From positions 1,761,926-1,825,925 of the forward strand of contig JAOSJL010000001.1 in NCBI GenBank assembly GCA_027494115.1: a stretch of DNA of 64,000 nt. The letters run 5' to 3'. How positions within the stretch are numbered: the stretch's first letter is position 1; the number at the start of each line of letters is the position of its first letter. The notes beneath the pieces were generated by a model. The model was not told where the DNA came from. It ran no database searches and was given only the letters and a program-made list of their open reading frames with translations. Of this stretch, positions 56,869-64,000 are shown in pieces. The DNA is from Acidimicrobiia bacterium (GTDB taxonomy: Bacteria > Actinomycetota > Acidimicrobiia > IMCC26256 > JAOSJL01). Position numbers and translations under genes: made by a program.

Positions 56869-58280
56869 GTGATGCTCGACGTGCTCCAGGGGTTCGTCCA
56901 CGAACTCCGCGCCGCCGGCCTTCCCGTGTCGATGACCGAGAACCTCGACGCCATGGAGGCGGTGCGCCACGTCAGTCTCGAAGACCGCGACACGTTCCGA
57001 GCTGTCCTCGGTGCGACGCTCATCAAGCACCACCGTCACCAACCCGCCTTCGACACGGTCTTCGACGTCTACTTCTCACTTCTCGGGCCCGACGACGTGA
57101 TCGGCGACGACGAGGCCGAGCAGACCGCCTCCGGTGGTGCCAGCTCGGGCGGTGCCGGCGGCGATCAGATGAGTGACGAGGAGCTTCGTGAGCTGATGCT
57201 CGCCGCGCTCGGAGCTATGGACCGGGAGCAGCTTCGAGCGCTCGCCGCGCGAGCTGTCAGCAGGTTCGCGGGGATGGAGCCCGGCAGGCCCGTCGGAGGT
57301 ACCTACTACCTGTACCGCACGCTCCGACAGCTCGACGTCGACGATCTCCTCGAGAAGTTGTTGGCGCAGGAGCAGGACGACGCCGACGCTGAGCCCGATC
57401 CACTCGAGGAGCGTCTGGCCCGCGAGGAGTCCGAGCGCAGGATCTCCACGCTTCGTGAACTGGTCGAGGAGGAGATCCGTCGTCGGCTGGTCGCGGATCG
57501 CGGTCCCGAGGCGATGGCGCGAACGCTACGCAAGCCGCTTCCCGAAGATGCCGATTTCATGCACGCGACGCGGGTCGAGATGCTGGCGCTCCAGCGCGCG
57601 ATCTACCCGCTCACCGCGCACTCGCGGCACGCCTGGCCCAGCGGCGGAAACGGCGCAACCGGGGCCACCTCGACTTCCGCTCGACCGTGCGGCACTCACT
57701 GTCGTACGGAGGAGTCCCCGCCGAGCCGAAGTTCCGCAACCCCCGACCGTCCAAGCCCGAAATCATGGTCGTCGCCGACATCTCGGGATCCGTGGCCAGC
57801 TTCGCCCGTTTCACGCTCCAGTTCATCCACGCGATGGCGAGCCAGTTCTCACGGGTGCGCTCCTGGGTCTTCATCGACGGAATCGACGAGGTCACACACT
57901 TCTTCGAGGAATCCGACGATGTCGCGGATGCGGTGCAGCGAGTCAACGCCGAAGCTGATGTCGTCTGGGTCGACGGGCATTCCGACTACGGGCACGCCCT
58001 GGAGATCTTCCATGAGCGTCACGCCCGAGAGGTCACACCCAAGTCCTCCGTGCTCGTTCTCGGCGACGCCCGCAACAACTACCACGCACCTCAGGCGTGG
58101 GTGCTGGAAGACCTGCGGAAGCGTGGTCGCCACGTCTACTGGTTGAATCCGGAGCCGAAGGGCTACTGGAACAGCGGCGACTCGGTGATCGGTGAGTACG
58201 CGCCCCACTGCGACGGCGTCTACGAGTGCCGGAATCTCCGCCAACTCGAGCGGTTCGTCACCGCGGTCATCGACACGTGA
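56869..58280 (+). CDS. VWA domain protein, CoxE-like, apparent 1-base deletion
   Basis: Partner of the MoxR ATPase. The N-terminal part (MLDVLQGFVHELRAAGLPVSM) is typical of the CoxE-like VWA family; the middle is acidic and coiled (DADAEPDPLEERLAREESERR). The VWA domain has the metal-site motif VVADISGSVASFARF (DxSxS) and a later GDARNNYHAP. The frame changes near 57626; with an extra G the sequence reads ARLAQRRKRRNRGHLDFRS and continues. About 470 residues. GTG 56869 or ATG 56872 can be the start. A 12-bp repeat overlaps the stop codon. Confidence 0.88.
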
Positions 58281-58312
58281 CGTGCCGCGTGACGTGCCGC
58301 GTGACGTGCCGC
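58277..58312 (+). repeat. 12-bp tandem repeat, three copies, over the VWA gene stop
   Basis: GTGACGTGCCGC is repeated at 58277-58288, 58289-58300 and 58301-58312, with a partial fourth. The first copy contains the TGA stop of the VWA gene. Confidence 0.9.
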
Positions 58313-58321
58313 GTGAGCTGC

Positions 58322-58990
58322 CTAGGGGGTGTTGTGCTGGTGCGACCAGACAGCGTCGGTCACGCGGCTGAGCGAGCGCAGGATCGCCCGCTCGCGCGGG
58401 AAGAAGGGGTGGTCCCGTCGGCCCACCAGGACCTCGGCGTTGTGTTGGGGCAGGTGGGCATGAGCCACGGTTTCGTCAGCTGTGCCCTTCTCGTCGCCGG
58501 CGTCGTGTTTCCCGTTCCCGTGCGTCGTGAGATCGGGGAGCTCGGACAGCGGCGGTGCATAACCCGCCGACGCCACCACGGTGTTGTCGGCTGTCAGGAC
58601 GGCCCAGTCGGCCACGAAGCGGCGACACACGCCGCGGGTGAAGATGCGGTGGAGCTCGCTGACGTTGTGCGCCTCGAGGAGCGACGCCACGAGGCTCAGG
58701 CTCTCGGCGCCGGGATCGTGGGGCTCGGCGATGATACGGGCCGCCTCGACACTCACGCCGTCGACCTCCTCCACCTCACGAACGACCATTCGGAGGTGAT
58801 CGGACGACCGCAGGCGCACGATGAGCTGGTCGACGGCGGAGTCGGCTCGGTGGTCGAGCACGGTCACGTCGACGATGTCGCCGCGCATCGCGCCGATGCG
58901 CGACGCCACGAGGCCGAGCCCGCCGGGGCGGTCCGGCAGTTTCACGTGCAGCAGAACGTGAACAGGCTCGTCGCCGGGTGTGGGAGGCAC
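58322..58990 (-). CDS. ACT domain protein with a possible GAF-like C-terminal domain
   Basis: A 222-residue protein. Residues 10-80 are an ACT domain (VHVLLHVKLPDRPGGLGLVASRIGAM), a small-ligand-binding regulatory fold. The rest (from ESLSLVASLLEAHNVSELHRI to the end) resembles a degenerate GAF-type sensor with FVADWAVLTADNTVVAS, but this is tentative. I start it at GTG 58990 (MPPTPGDEPVHVLL) because TACGAT lies exactly 6 bases upstream; the frame itself stays open to 59860 as an antisense shadow of nadD. Divergent from nadD. Its ligand and output are unknown. Confidence 0.72.
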   Translation of the reverse strand: MPPTPGDEPVHVLLHVKLPDRPGGLGLVASRIGAMRGDIVDVTVLDHRADSAVDQLIVRLRSSDHLRMVVREVEEVDGVSVEAARIIAEPHDPGAESLSLVASLLEAHNVSELHRIFTRGVCRRFVADWAVLTADNTVVASAGYAPPLSELPDLTTHGNGKHDAGDEKGTADETVAHAHLPQHNAEVLVGRRDHPFFPRERAILRSLSRVTDAVWSHQHNTP

Positions 58991-58996
58991 GGCCTG

Positions 58997-59002
58997 ATCG
59001 TA
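58997..59002 (-). promoter_or_regulatory. Candidate leaderless promoter -10 TACGAT for the ACT protein
   Basis: On the minus strand TACGAT ends 6 bases before GTG 58990, without a ribosome-binding site. It defines the start of the ACT gene within a long open frame. Confidence 0.5.
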
Positions 59003-59034
59003 GAGGACCGGTCGTCGACCCGTGTTTCCGCATC

Positions 59035-59085
59035 GTGAACAGGTCGGCACCGTGAACAGGTCGGCACCGTGAACAGGTCGGCATC
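59035..59085 (+). repeat. 17-bp tandem repeat, three copies, carrying the nadD start codon
   Basis: GTGAACAGGTCGGCACC occurs at 59035-59051 and 59052-59068, and with one change at 59069-59085. Each copy begins with GTG, but since 17 is not a multiple of three only the last is in frame with nadD. Confidence 0.92.
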
Positions 59086-59671
59086 GAACGGGCCTGAGCG
59101 TCTCGGGATATTCGGCGGCACCTTCGATCCCGTGCACAACGGCCATCTCGCCGCAGCGTCCGAGGCCCGGGCGGCTCTCGAGCTCGACACGGTTCTCCTC
59201 CTTCCCGCCGGTGAACCGTGGCAGAAGACGGGAGTCGTCGATGCGCCGGCCGCCGACCGCCTCGCGCTGGTCGAGGTGGCGGTCTCGGGGATTGCCGGCC
59301 TCGAGGCATCCGACATCGAGGTCGTCCGCCGGGGCCCCAGCTACACGGTCGACACCCTCGAGCAGCTCACGCAGCCCGAGCGCGCGCTCACCCTGCTGGT
59401 CGGCGCCGATGTCGCCCGGGGGCTGTCGTCGTGGCACCGCAGCGACGACCTCTGGGATCTCGCAACGATCGCGGTCTTCGACCGCGGCGAAACAGGAGTA
59501 CCACCGAAGCTGAAGCATCGCGTCGAAACTGTGGCCGTCCCCCGTCTCGAGATCTCCTCGAGCGATGTACGCGAACGCCTTCTCTCCGGCCGACCCGTCG
59601 ATGGCCTCGTCCCTGCTGCGGTGGTACGCGAGATCCGCGAGCGTCACCTCTACACTGCGCGCAACGGGTGA
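59069..59671 (+). CDS. nadD: Nicotinate-nucleotide adenylyltransferase
   Basis: A 200-residue NadD that makes deamido-NAD from nicotinate mononucleotide and ATP. The nucleotidyl-transferase N terminus IFGGTFDPVHNGHLAAA carries the HxGH-type motif, GADVARGLSSWHRSDDLWDL the substrate part, and the C terminus EISSSDVRERLLSGRPVDGLVP the ISSTxIR-like motif. The GTG start lies in the third copy of a 17-bp repeat; no ribosome-binding site is obvious. nadD followed by LytR_C and rsfS is the usual actinobacterial order. Confidence 0.93.
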   Translation: MNRSASNGPERLGIFGGTFDPVHNGHLAAASEARAALELDTVLLLPAGEPWQKTGVVDAPAADRLALVEVAVSGIAGLEASDIEVVRRGPSYTVDTLEQLTQPERALTLLVGADVARGLSSWHRSDDLWDLATIAVFDRGETGVPPKLKHRVETVAVPRLEISSSDVRERLLSGRPVDGLVPAAVVREIRERHLYTARNG

Positions 59672-59679
59672 GGGGACGG

Positions 59680-59744
59680 CTGAGGCAGATGGCTGAGGCA
59701 GATGACTGAGGCAGATGACTGAGGCAGATGACTGAGGCAGATGG
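59680..59744 (+). repeat. 13-bp tandem repeat, five copies, carrying the next start codon
   Basis: CTGAGGCAGATGA/G occurs five times (59680, 59693, 59706, 59719, 59732). Every copy contains an ATG; the last one (59741) starts the LytR_C gene. Because the unit is 13 bases, the other ATGs fall in different frames. Confidence 0.92.
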
Positions 59745-61043
59745 CTGACGCTCGGGGGACGGTACTCGTCGACAGCGACGACCGAAGCGACGACGCTGCC
59801 CCGTCGGTTTCCGACCCCGTCATCGTCGCCACGGAAATCACAGATGACCCCGGTTGCCATGTGGCACCCCGCCGGAGTCGACGCGAGATGCGCAGGGCGC
59901 GCCGTCGCCGTCGCTGGATCATGGCGGCGATCGTCGTGTTCGTCGCTCTCGTCGGAGGTGTGGCAGCGCTGCTCCTCATGCGCGACGGCGGCACTCCGGC
60001 GTCGAAGGATGTCCCTGACGCTGTACCGACGCCGGCTACGGAGACGTCTGCCACGCTGATCGGAACGGTCGACCCCGACAACCGGGCATCGCGGTTGTTC
60101 CTCGTCGGCGAGGACGCCGCGGGGGACCCGTCGATCCTTCTCGTTCCGGTCGAGACCCAGGTCGAAGTTCCGTCACTCGGCCCCCGACCTCTGGGCGACG
60201 TTCCCGTCGAGCCGGGGACGACTGACGGGTTGTTGCCCCTGTCGGTCGCGAATGCACTCGGCGTGCGCATGGGGGACTCCACGATGCTCCCGACACTCGA
60301 TCTCTCGGCCATGTTGGCGGCCGTTCCCTCCGTCGACATCCGTTTGCGGGCCCCCGTCACGCTCGACGTCCCGGACGGTCAGACTTCATTCCCGGAAGGA
60401 GAGCAGACCGTGAGCGGCAAGGACGCCGGTCGCCTTCTGCTGCTTCCGGGCCAGGGAAGCGAACTCGACGACCTCGTCACGGCCCAGGCCGTGCTCGAGG
60501 GGTTGATGACCACCTTTTCCGATCCCGACGTCGCCAACGGAATCACCGGCACCTCCCCCGGCCTCGCGCCTCTCGTCGACGCAGCATCGGGAGATGTCTA
60601 CGTCGACACGCTGCCGGTGGAACCCGTCGGCAGCGGTGACAACGAGCGCTTCCGGCTCCGTGAGAGCGACGTCCCCGCCGCGGTGGAGCGGGCGATGCCG
60701 GGAGCGGTGATTGCTCCGGACGATGACAGGCCCAGGGTGGAGATTCGCAACGGCACGGGAGCCGTGGGTGTGACGTCCGAGGTCGCGGGTGTCATCGTGC
60801 CGCTCGGCGCCGAAGTGACACTCACGGGGAACATTCCCGGCTTCGGTGTCGGTGCCACCACCGTCGCCTACCACCGCGATTCGCAACGCGACGCCGCGCA
60901 GGGAGATCGCCGACACCCTCGGTGGCGTGCCCGTAGGCCATGCGAACCCGGAGCTCGGTTCGCTCGATGTGACCGTCGTGATCGGCGCGGACTACACATC
61001 ACCCATTGCCGGTTTCACCGAGGGTTCCGGCCCCACGACCTGA
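59741..61043 (+). CDS. LytR_C domain membrane protein, apparent 2-base deletion
   Basis: A single-pass membrane protein: acidic N terminus, a basic patch (REMRRARRRRRW) and one helix (IMAAIVVFVALVGGVAALLLM, about residues 60-80), then an extracytoplasmic region. The part up to about 320 resembles the cell-envelope LytR-type sensor layout without the LCP catalytic motifs, and the end is a LytR_C domain (PRVEIRNGTGAVGVTSEVAG). The frame changes at 60893-60900: a CG pair seems missing from GCCGCGCGC, after which REIADTLGGVPVG and the stop at 61043 follow. About 434 residues. It probably acts at the cell wall; no catalytic activity can be inferred. Confidence 0.8.
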
Positions 61044-61052
61044 GGAGTTCCC

Positions 61053-61442
61053 CTGACCCGCCACGATTCACGCGTCATCCGTCGAGCGTCCACCATCGTC
61101 ACGGCCGCCGACGACAAGGGTGGCGTCGACACCGTGGTCATCGACGTGAGTGACATCCTCGGCATTGCCGACTTCTTCGTCATCACCAGTGGCACGAACA
61201 CGCGACAGATCCGCACGATCGTCGACGAGATCCAGAAGCGGATGAAGGAGTCGTGGGCGGGGGAGACGCCCCGCGTGGAGGGCCTCGAAGACCTGGAGTG
61301 GGTGCTCGTGGACTTCGGCGACATCGTCGTGCACGTCTTCGGCACCGACGCCCGCGATCTCTACGACCTCGAACGCCTGTGGGCCGACGCTCCTGTGGTC
61401 GACACCCGTGTCGTGGGCACCGCGGACGCTCCTGTCAGCTGA
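61053..61442 (+). CDS. rsfS: Ribosomal silencing factor RsfS, probable CTG start
   Basis: RsfS binds L14 of the large subunit and blocks 70S formation when nutrients are low. VVIDVSDILGIADFFVITSGTN and VEGLEDLEWVLVDFGDIVVHVF are clear family motifs. The N-terminal helix (RHDSRVIRRASTIVTAADDKGG) is upstream of the first GTG (61134), so the start must be earlier. The only candidate is CTG at 61053, 5 bases after a strong ribosome-binding site GAGGAG at 61042-61047. Either CTG is used or one base is wrong. About 129 residues. It follows the LytR_C gene by 9 bases. Confidence 0.88.
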   Translation: MTRHDSRVIRRASTIVTAADDKGGVDTVVIDVSDILGIADFFVITSGTNTRQIRTIVDEIQKRMKESWAGETPRVEGLEDLEWVLVDFGDIVVHVFGTDARDLYDLERLWADAPVVDTRVVGTADAPVS

Positions 61443-61454
61443 CCGCGACTCCGC

Positions 61455-61913
61455 TCAGCAGGCACCCGTCGTCGGATTCTCGTCGTCGGGAGTCACGCAC
61501 AACGTGAGGTCGTTGTCGCCCGTGACGGAGCCGAGCGTGACCTCGACCGGTTCGCCTGCGTCTCCACCGTCGGCGACGGCGTCGATGGCGTTCGTCTCGT
61601 AGCTGTAGCGGAACGTGTTGGACGCCTTGGAGTGCCCACCGAAGTAACCGCCGACGGCCGCCAGCACGACGACGATCACCGAGATCGTGACGCGCTGCCT
61701 CTGCGAGGTGCCTTTCGCGACGTCGACCAGGCTCCGTCGGCCGGCCGTGTCGGAGCCCTTGGCCGCGGCCTTCTTCTTGGCGCCGCCTTTCGTTCCCTTC
61801 TGGGCTCCCGGGGACTTCTGGCGCTGGGCCGCCTGCGCCTTCGTGGCCGAGCCCGGCTTGCCAGCGGGCCCGCCGCTCGAGCGGCGGCGCTTCTTCGATT
61901 TCTTCTTGGCCAT
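61455..61913 (-). CDS. Small membrane protein with basic N terminus, function unknown
   Basis: A 152-residue protein I do not recognise. Residues 1-55 are strongly basic and low-complexity (MAKKKSKKRRRSSGG, KKKAAAKG), then SLVDVAKGTSQRQR and one membrane helix (VTISVIVVVLAAVGGYFG, about 75-92), and a short outside domain ending LTLCVTPDDENPTTGAC with two Cys. The start overlaps the stop of the upstream gene (TGATG), and both are single-pass membrane proteins, so they probably form a pair. The N terminus could bind nucleic acid or the membrane surface. Confidence 0.7.
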   Translation of the reverse strand: MAKKKSKKRRRSSGGPAGKPGSATKAQAAQRQKSPGAQKGTKGGAKKKAAAKGSDTAGRRSLVDVAKGTSQRQRVTISVIVVVLAAVGGYFGGHSKASNTFRYSYETNAIDAVADGGDAGEPVEVTLGSVTGDNDLTLCVTPDDENPTTGAC

Positions 61914-62518
61914 CAGATCTCACACTCCCCGCCGGTCACCCAGGTGACCGGCGCACCGTCGTCGAGATCCGAGGCCGGCCCGGACTTCACGAGCTCGTTC
62001 AGGTCCAGACAGGCGTCGGTGAAGCCGATCTGGACCTGCACCAGACCGTTGTCGTCGATCTCCTTGCCCGGCTCCTCCCCTTCACCCTTCGGCAGTGCAG
62101 GGTCGTCGTCCTTGATCTCATGGACGTCGACGTTCAGGTCCGACTCGTCGGCGAAGGCCTCCGCCGAGTCCTCGAGGAGGTCGTCGTAGCCGATCTGCTT
62201 CGCGAGCTCCTTCTCCTCCTTGGTGGCGTCTTCATCGTCCTCGCGCTCCTTCTCGAGCTTCGCCTGCTCGTCCAGAAGGAAGTCGCCGAACTCCACGGCC
62301 TGGCCCATGACGGCCGCTTGGAGCACCTGCTCCTCGCGTTCCGAGCGGGTGTCGGCGGATGTGGTCGCGAAGCCGATGAAGTAGGCGGCCACGACAACCA
62401 CCACCGCCACGATGGCCGTGATACCCACGAGGTGGCGTCCCCGGATCCTTCGGGGCGCGACGATCGAGCCGTCGTCGGTTCCGGTGTCGTTCGGCGCGAT
62501 CGGGTCGGTGTCACTCAT
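61913..62518 (-). CDS. Single-pass membrane protein, function unknown
   Basis: A 201-residue protein starting MSDTDPIAPN. A short cytoplasmic part with RRIRGRHLVG is followed by one helix (ITAIVAVVVVVAAYFIGF, about 37-54) and an acidic, charged outside domain (KLEKEREDDEDATKEEKELAKQ) ending in APVTWVTGGECEI, with Cys residues in DACLDLNEL and GGEC. The frame is open to 62701 but that part overlaps tRNA-Ala, so ATG 62518 is the start. It is coupled to the small basic protein downstream. Function unknown. Confidence 0.72.
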   Translation of the reverse strand: MSDTDPIAPNDTGTDDGSIVAPRRIRGRHLVGITAIVAVVVVVAAYFIGFATTSADTRSEREEQVLQAAVMGQAVEFGDFLLDEQAKLEKEREDDEDATKEEKELAKQIGYDDLLEDSAEAFADESDLNVDVHEIKDDDPALPKGEGEEPGKEIDDNGLVQVQIGFTDACLDLNELVKSGPASDLDDGAPVTWVTGGECEI

Positions 62519-62616
62519 AGGGGTGGAAGCGTTGTTCTCGGAGGTGTGTCGTCGGAGGTGTTGTGTCAGAGGGTGGGTGGAGGAAAGGGAGTCGAGGCCA
62601 GTGAGAGCGCTACCGG

Positions 62617-62689
62617 TGGAGCTGATGGGACTTGAACCCACGACCTCCTGCATGCCATGCAGGCGCTCTTCCAGCTGAGCTACAGCCCC
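62617..62689 (-). tRNA. tRNA-Ala (anticodon GGC)
   Basis: Minus-strand cloverleaf with acceptor GGGGCTG (62683-62689) pairing with CAGCTCC, discriminator A at 62617. The anticodon loop ATGGCAT gives GGC. T-loop GGTTCAAGTCC. CCA is not fully encoded. Confidence 0.95.
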
Positions 62690-62748
62690 GGGGCGCACCA
62701 CGATAGCAGCGGGACCATTTCGTTCCCGGCCCGGGGTCCGAGGGCGCG

Positions 62749-62754
62749 TAGCCT
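62749..62754 (+). promoter_or_regulatory. Candidate leaderless promoter -10 TAGCCT for leuS
   Basis: TAGCCT ends 6 bases before GTG 62761, without a ribosome-binding site, and equals the hexamer before the GH4 gene. Confidence 0.55.
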
Positions 62755-62760
62755 CCCGGC

Positions 62761-64000
62761 GTGGCCACCCCCGACTCCGTTCCCCTGATTCATCGCCGGG
62801 GGACTCGTCCGCTCCCGGGCGCCCGCACCGCTACGACGCGGCGCGCGCCGCTGCGATCGAGCGCCACTGGCAGGACCGCTGGGAGTCCGAGCACACGTTC
62901 TGGGCGCCCAATCCTTCGGGATCCCTGAGCGAAGGATTCGAGGCTCTGGCCGAGGCCCCCAAGCTGTTCGTCCTCGACATGTTCCCGTATCCCAGCGGAG
63001 CAGGGCTCCACGTGGGTCACCCCCTCGGGTACATCGGCACCGACGCCTACGCGCGCTTCCAGCGGATGTGCGGGCGCAATGTCCTTCACGCCATGGGTTA
63101 CGACGCATTCGGGCTTCCGGCCGAACAGTACGCGGTGCAGACCGGCCGGCATCCCCGTGAGACGACCGACGAGAACATCGCCACCATGCGCCGGCAGCTT
63201 CGTCGCCTCGGCCTCGGTCACGATGAACGTCGCAGCGTGGCGACCACCGATGTCGGCTACTACCGCTGGACGCAGTGGATCTTCCTCCAGATCTTCGGGT
63301 CCTGGTGGGACACCGAGGCGGAACGTGCCCGGCCGATCTCCGAGCTCGTGGAGGAGTTCGAGTCCGGAGCGCGTGTGCCCGACGAGAGTACGAATCCCGG
63401 TGGTGCGCCGTGGGCGGACCTCGACAGCGAGGCCCGTCGTCGTGTCACGGATGCGCACCGCCTGGCGTACCTCGATGAACAGCCGGTGAACTGGTGTCCC
63501 GCGCTGGGGACGGTGCTCGCCAACGAAGAGGTCACCGCCGAAGGGCGCAGTGAACGCGGAGACCATCCGGTGTTCCGGCGTCCGATGCGTCAATGGATGC
63601 TTCGCATCACGGCATACGCCGACCGGCTGCTCGGCGATCTCGACCTGCTCGACTGGCCCGAGTCCATCAAGCTCATGCAGCGGAACTGGATCGGGCGGAG
63701 CACCGGCGCCGACGTCCATTTCGCCGTCGAGGGACACGAAGGCGTGGAGTTGACCGTCTTCACGACCCGGCCCGACACGCTGTTCGGCGCGACCTACATG
63801 GTCGTTGCTCCCGAGCACCCCGTTCTCGACACGATCGTTCCCAACCAGTGGCCGGGTGGCGACGAGAAGGCGGCCAGTGGTCCCGCCGAGTGGCGAGGTC
63901 TGTTCGGCGCCGACGTCGAACCGACCGAGGCCGTGAAGCGCTACCGCACATTCGCCGCGAGCAAGTCGGAACTCGAGCGTCAGAGCGAGGGTCGCGAGAA
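62761..64000 (+). CDS. leuS: Leucyl-tRNA synthetase, N-terminal part, apparent 1-base deletion
   Basis: Class I synthetase that charges tRNA-Leu; only about the first 414 residues are in the window. The HIGH-equivalent is HVGH in [68 protein letters not shown] and the start of the editing domain ([21 protein letters not shown]) follow. The GTG start (62761, [10 protein letters not shown]) is in another frame from the body. Adding one G to GGGGG 62798-62802 joins them as [22 protein letters not shown]. The gene runs off the right edge. Confidence 0.93.

Noticed and set aside
58991..59860. 512-residue form of the ACT protein, starting near 59860
   Set aside because: The extra part is antisense to nadD, runs through the tandem repeats and lacks homology; the promoter-like TACGAT places the start at 58990.

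Overview
The window is GC-rich bacterial DNA with dense genes and many GTG starts. The order tRNAs-tig-clpP-clpX-valS-folC-ndk-mreBCD-mrdA-rodA-radical SAM-DUF2344-rng-rplU-rpmA-obg-proB-proA-nadD-LytR_C-rsfS...leuS is a core block typical of Actinobacteria. Lineage is inferred from this synteny and the protein style; Acidimicrobiia is my best guess, not shown by any marker tree. There are no rRNA genes, insertion sequences, prophage or CRISPR arrays. Apart from the tRNA cluster no gene-free stretch exceeds 300 bases.

Layout. 1-8112: the end of a penicillin-acylase-family gene, tRNA-Leu, a membrane GAF histidine kinase, then alpha/beta hydrolase, acyl-CoA synthetase, epoxide hydrolase and a 14-helix MFS transporter. 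8116-12981: an unrecognised protein (minus strand), then a FIST sensor protein overlapping a PAS-PAS-GGDEF-EAL protein. 13010-18872: a compact plus-strand run of beta-carbonic anhydrase, a polytopic membrane protein, a P2-type cation ATPase and a Na/Ca-exchanger-like protein. 18974-26182: a sugar ABC importer (ATPase, two permeases, lipoprotein), a GH1 glucosidase on the minus strand and a divergent GH4 glycosidase. 26188-31064, minus strand: TypA/BipA, tRNA-Lys and the TrkH/TrkA potassium system. 31228-32163: a TIGR01777 NAD-binding protein; then four minus-strand tRNAs (His, Arg, Gly, Pro). 32699-61442: the core block above, carrying protein quality control, cell-shape and wall synthesis, RNA decay, ribosome assembly and proline synthesis, with a MoxR ATPase/VWA pair and a divergent ACT protein between proA and nadD. 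61455-64000: two small membrane proteins (minus), tRNA-Ala and the start of leuS.

Two signals run through the whole window. First, about 24 apparent small indels break the reading frames of 18 genes, most of them indispensable (tig, mreB, obg, proA, leuS, rplU). Where resolvable, most are one missing base in a short G or C run, so the likely cause is sequence error. I annotate these genes as whole CDSs and give the break points. Second, many genes have a TANNNT hexamer 4-11 bases before the start codon with no Shine-Dalgarno sequence, which points to widespread leaderless transcription; this helped choose several starts.

Most of the window is ordinary core genome. The accessory parts most worth following are the carbonic anhydrase/Ca-ATPase/exchanger run, the FIST-GGDEF-EAL pair, the L21 protein with a long Ala-Lys-Pro tail, and the short tandem repeats that carry start codons.
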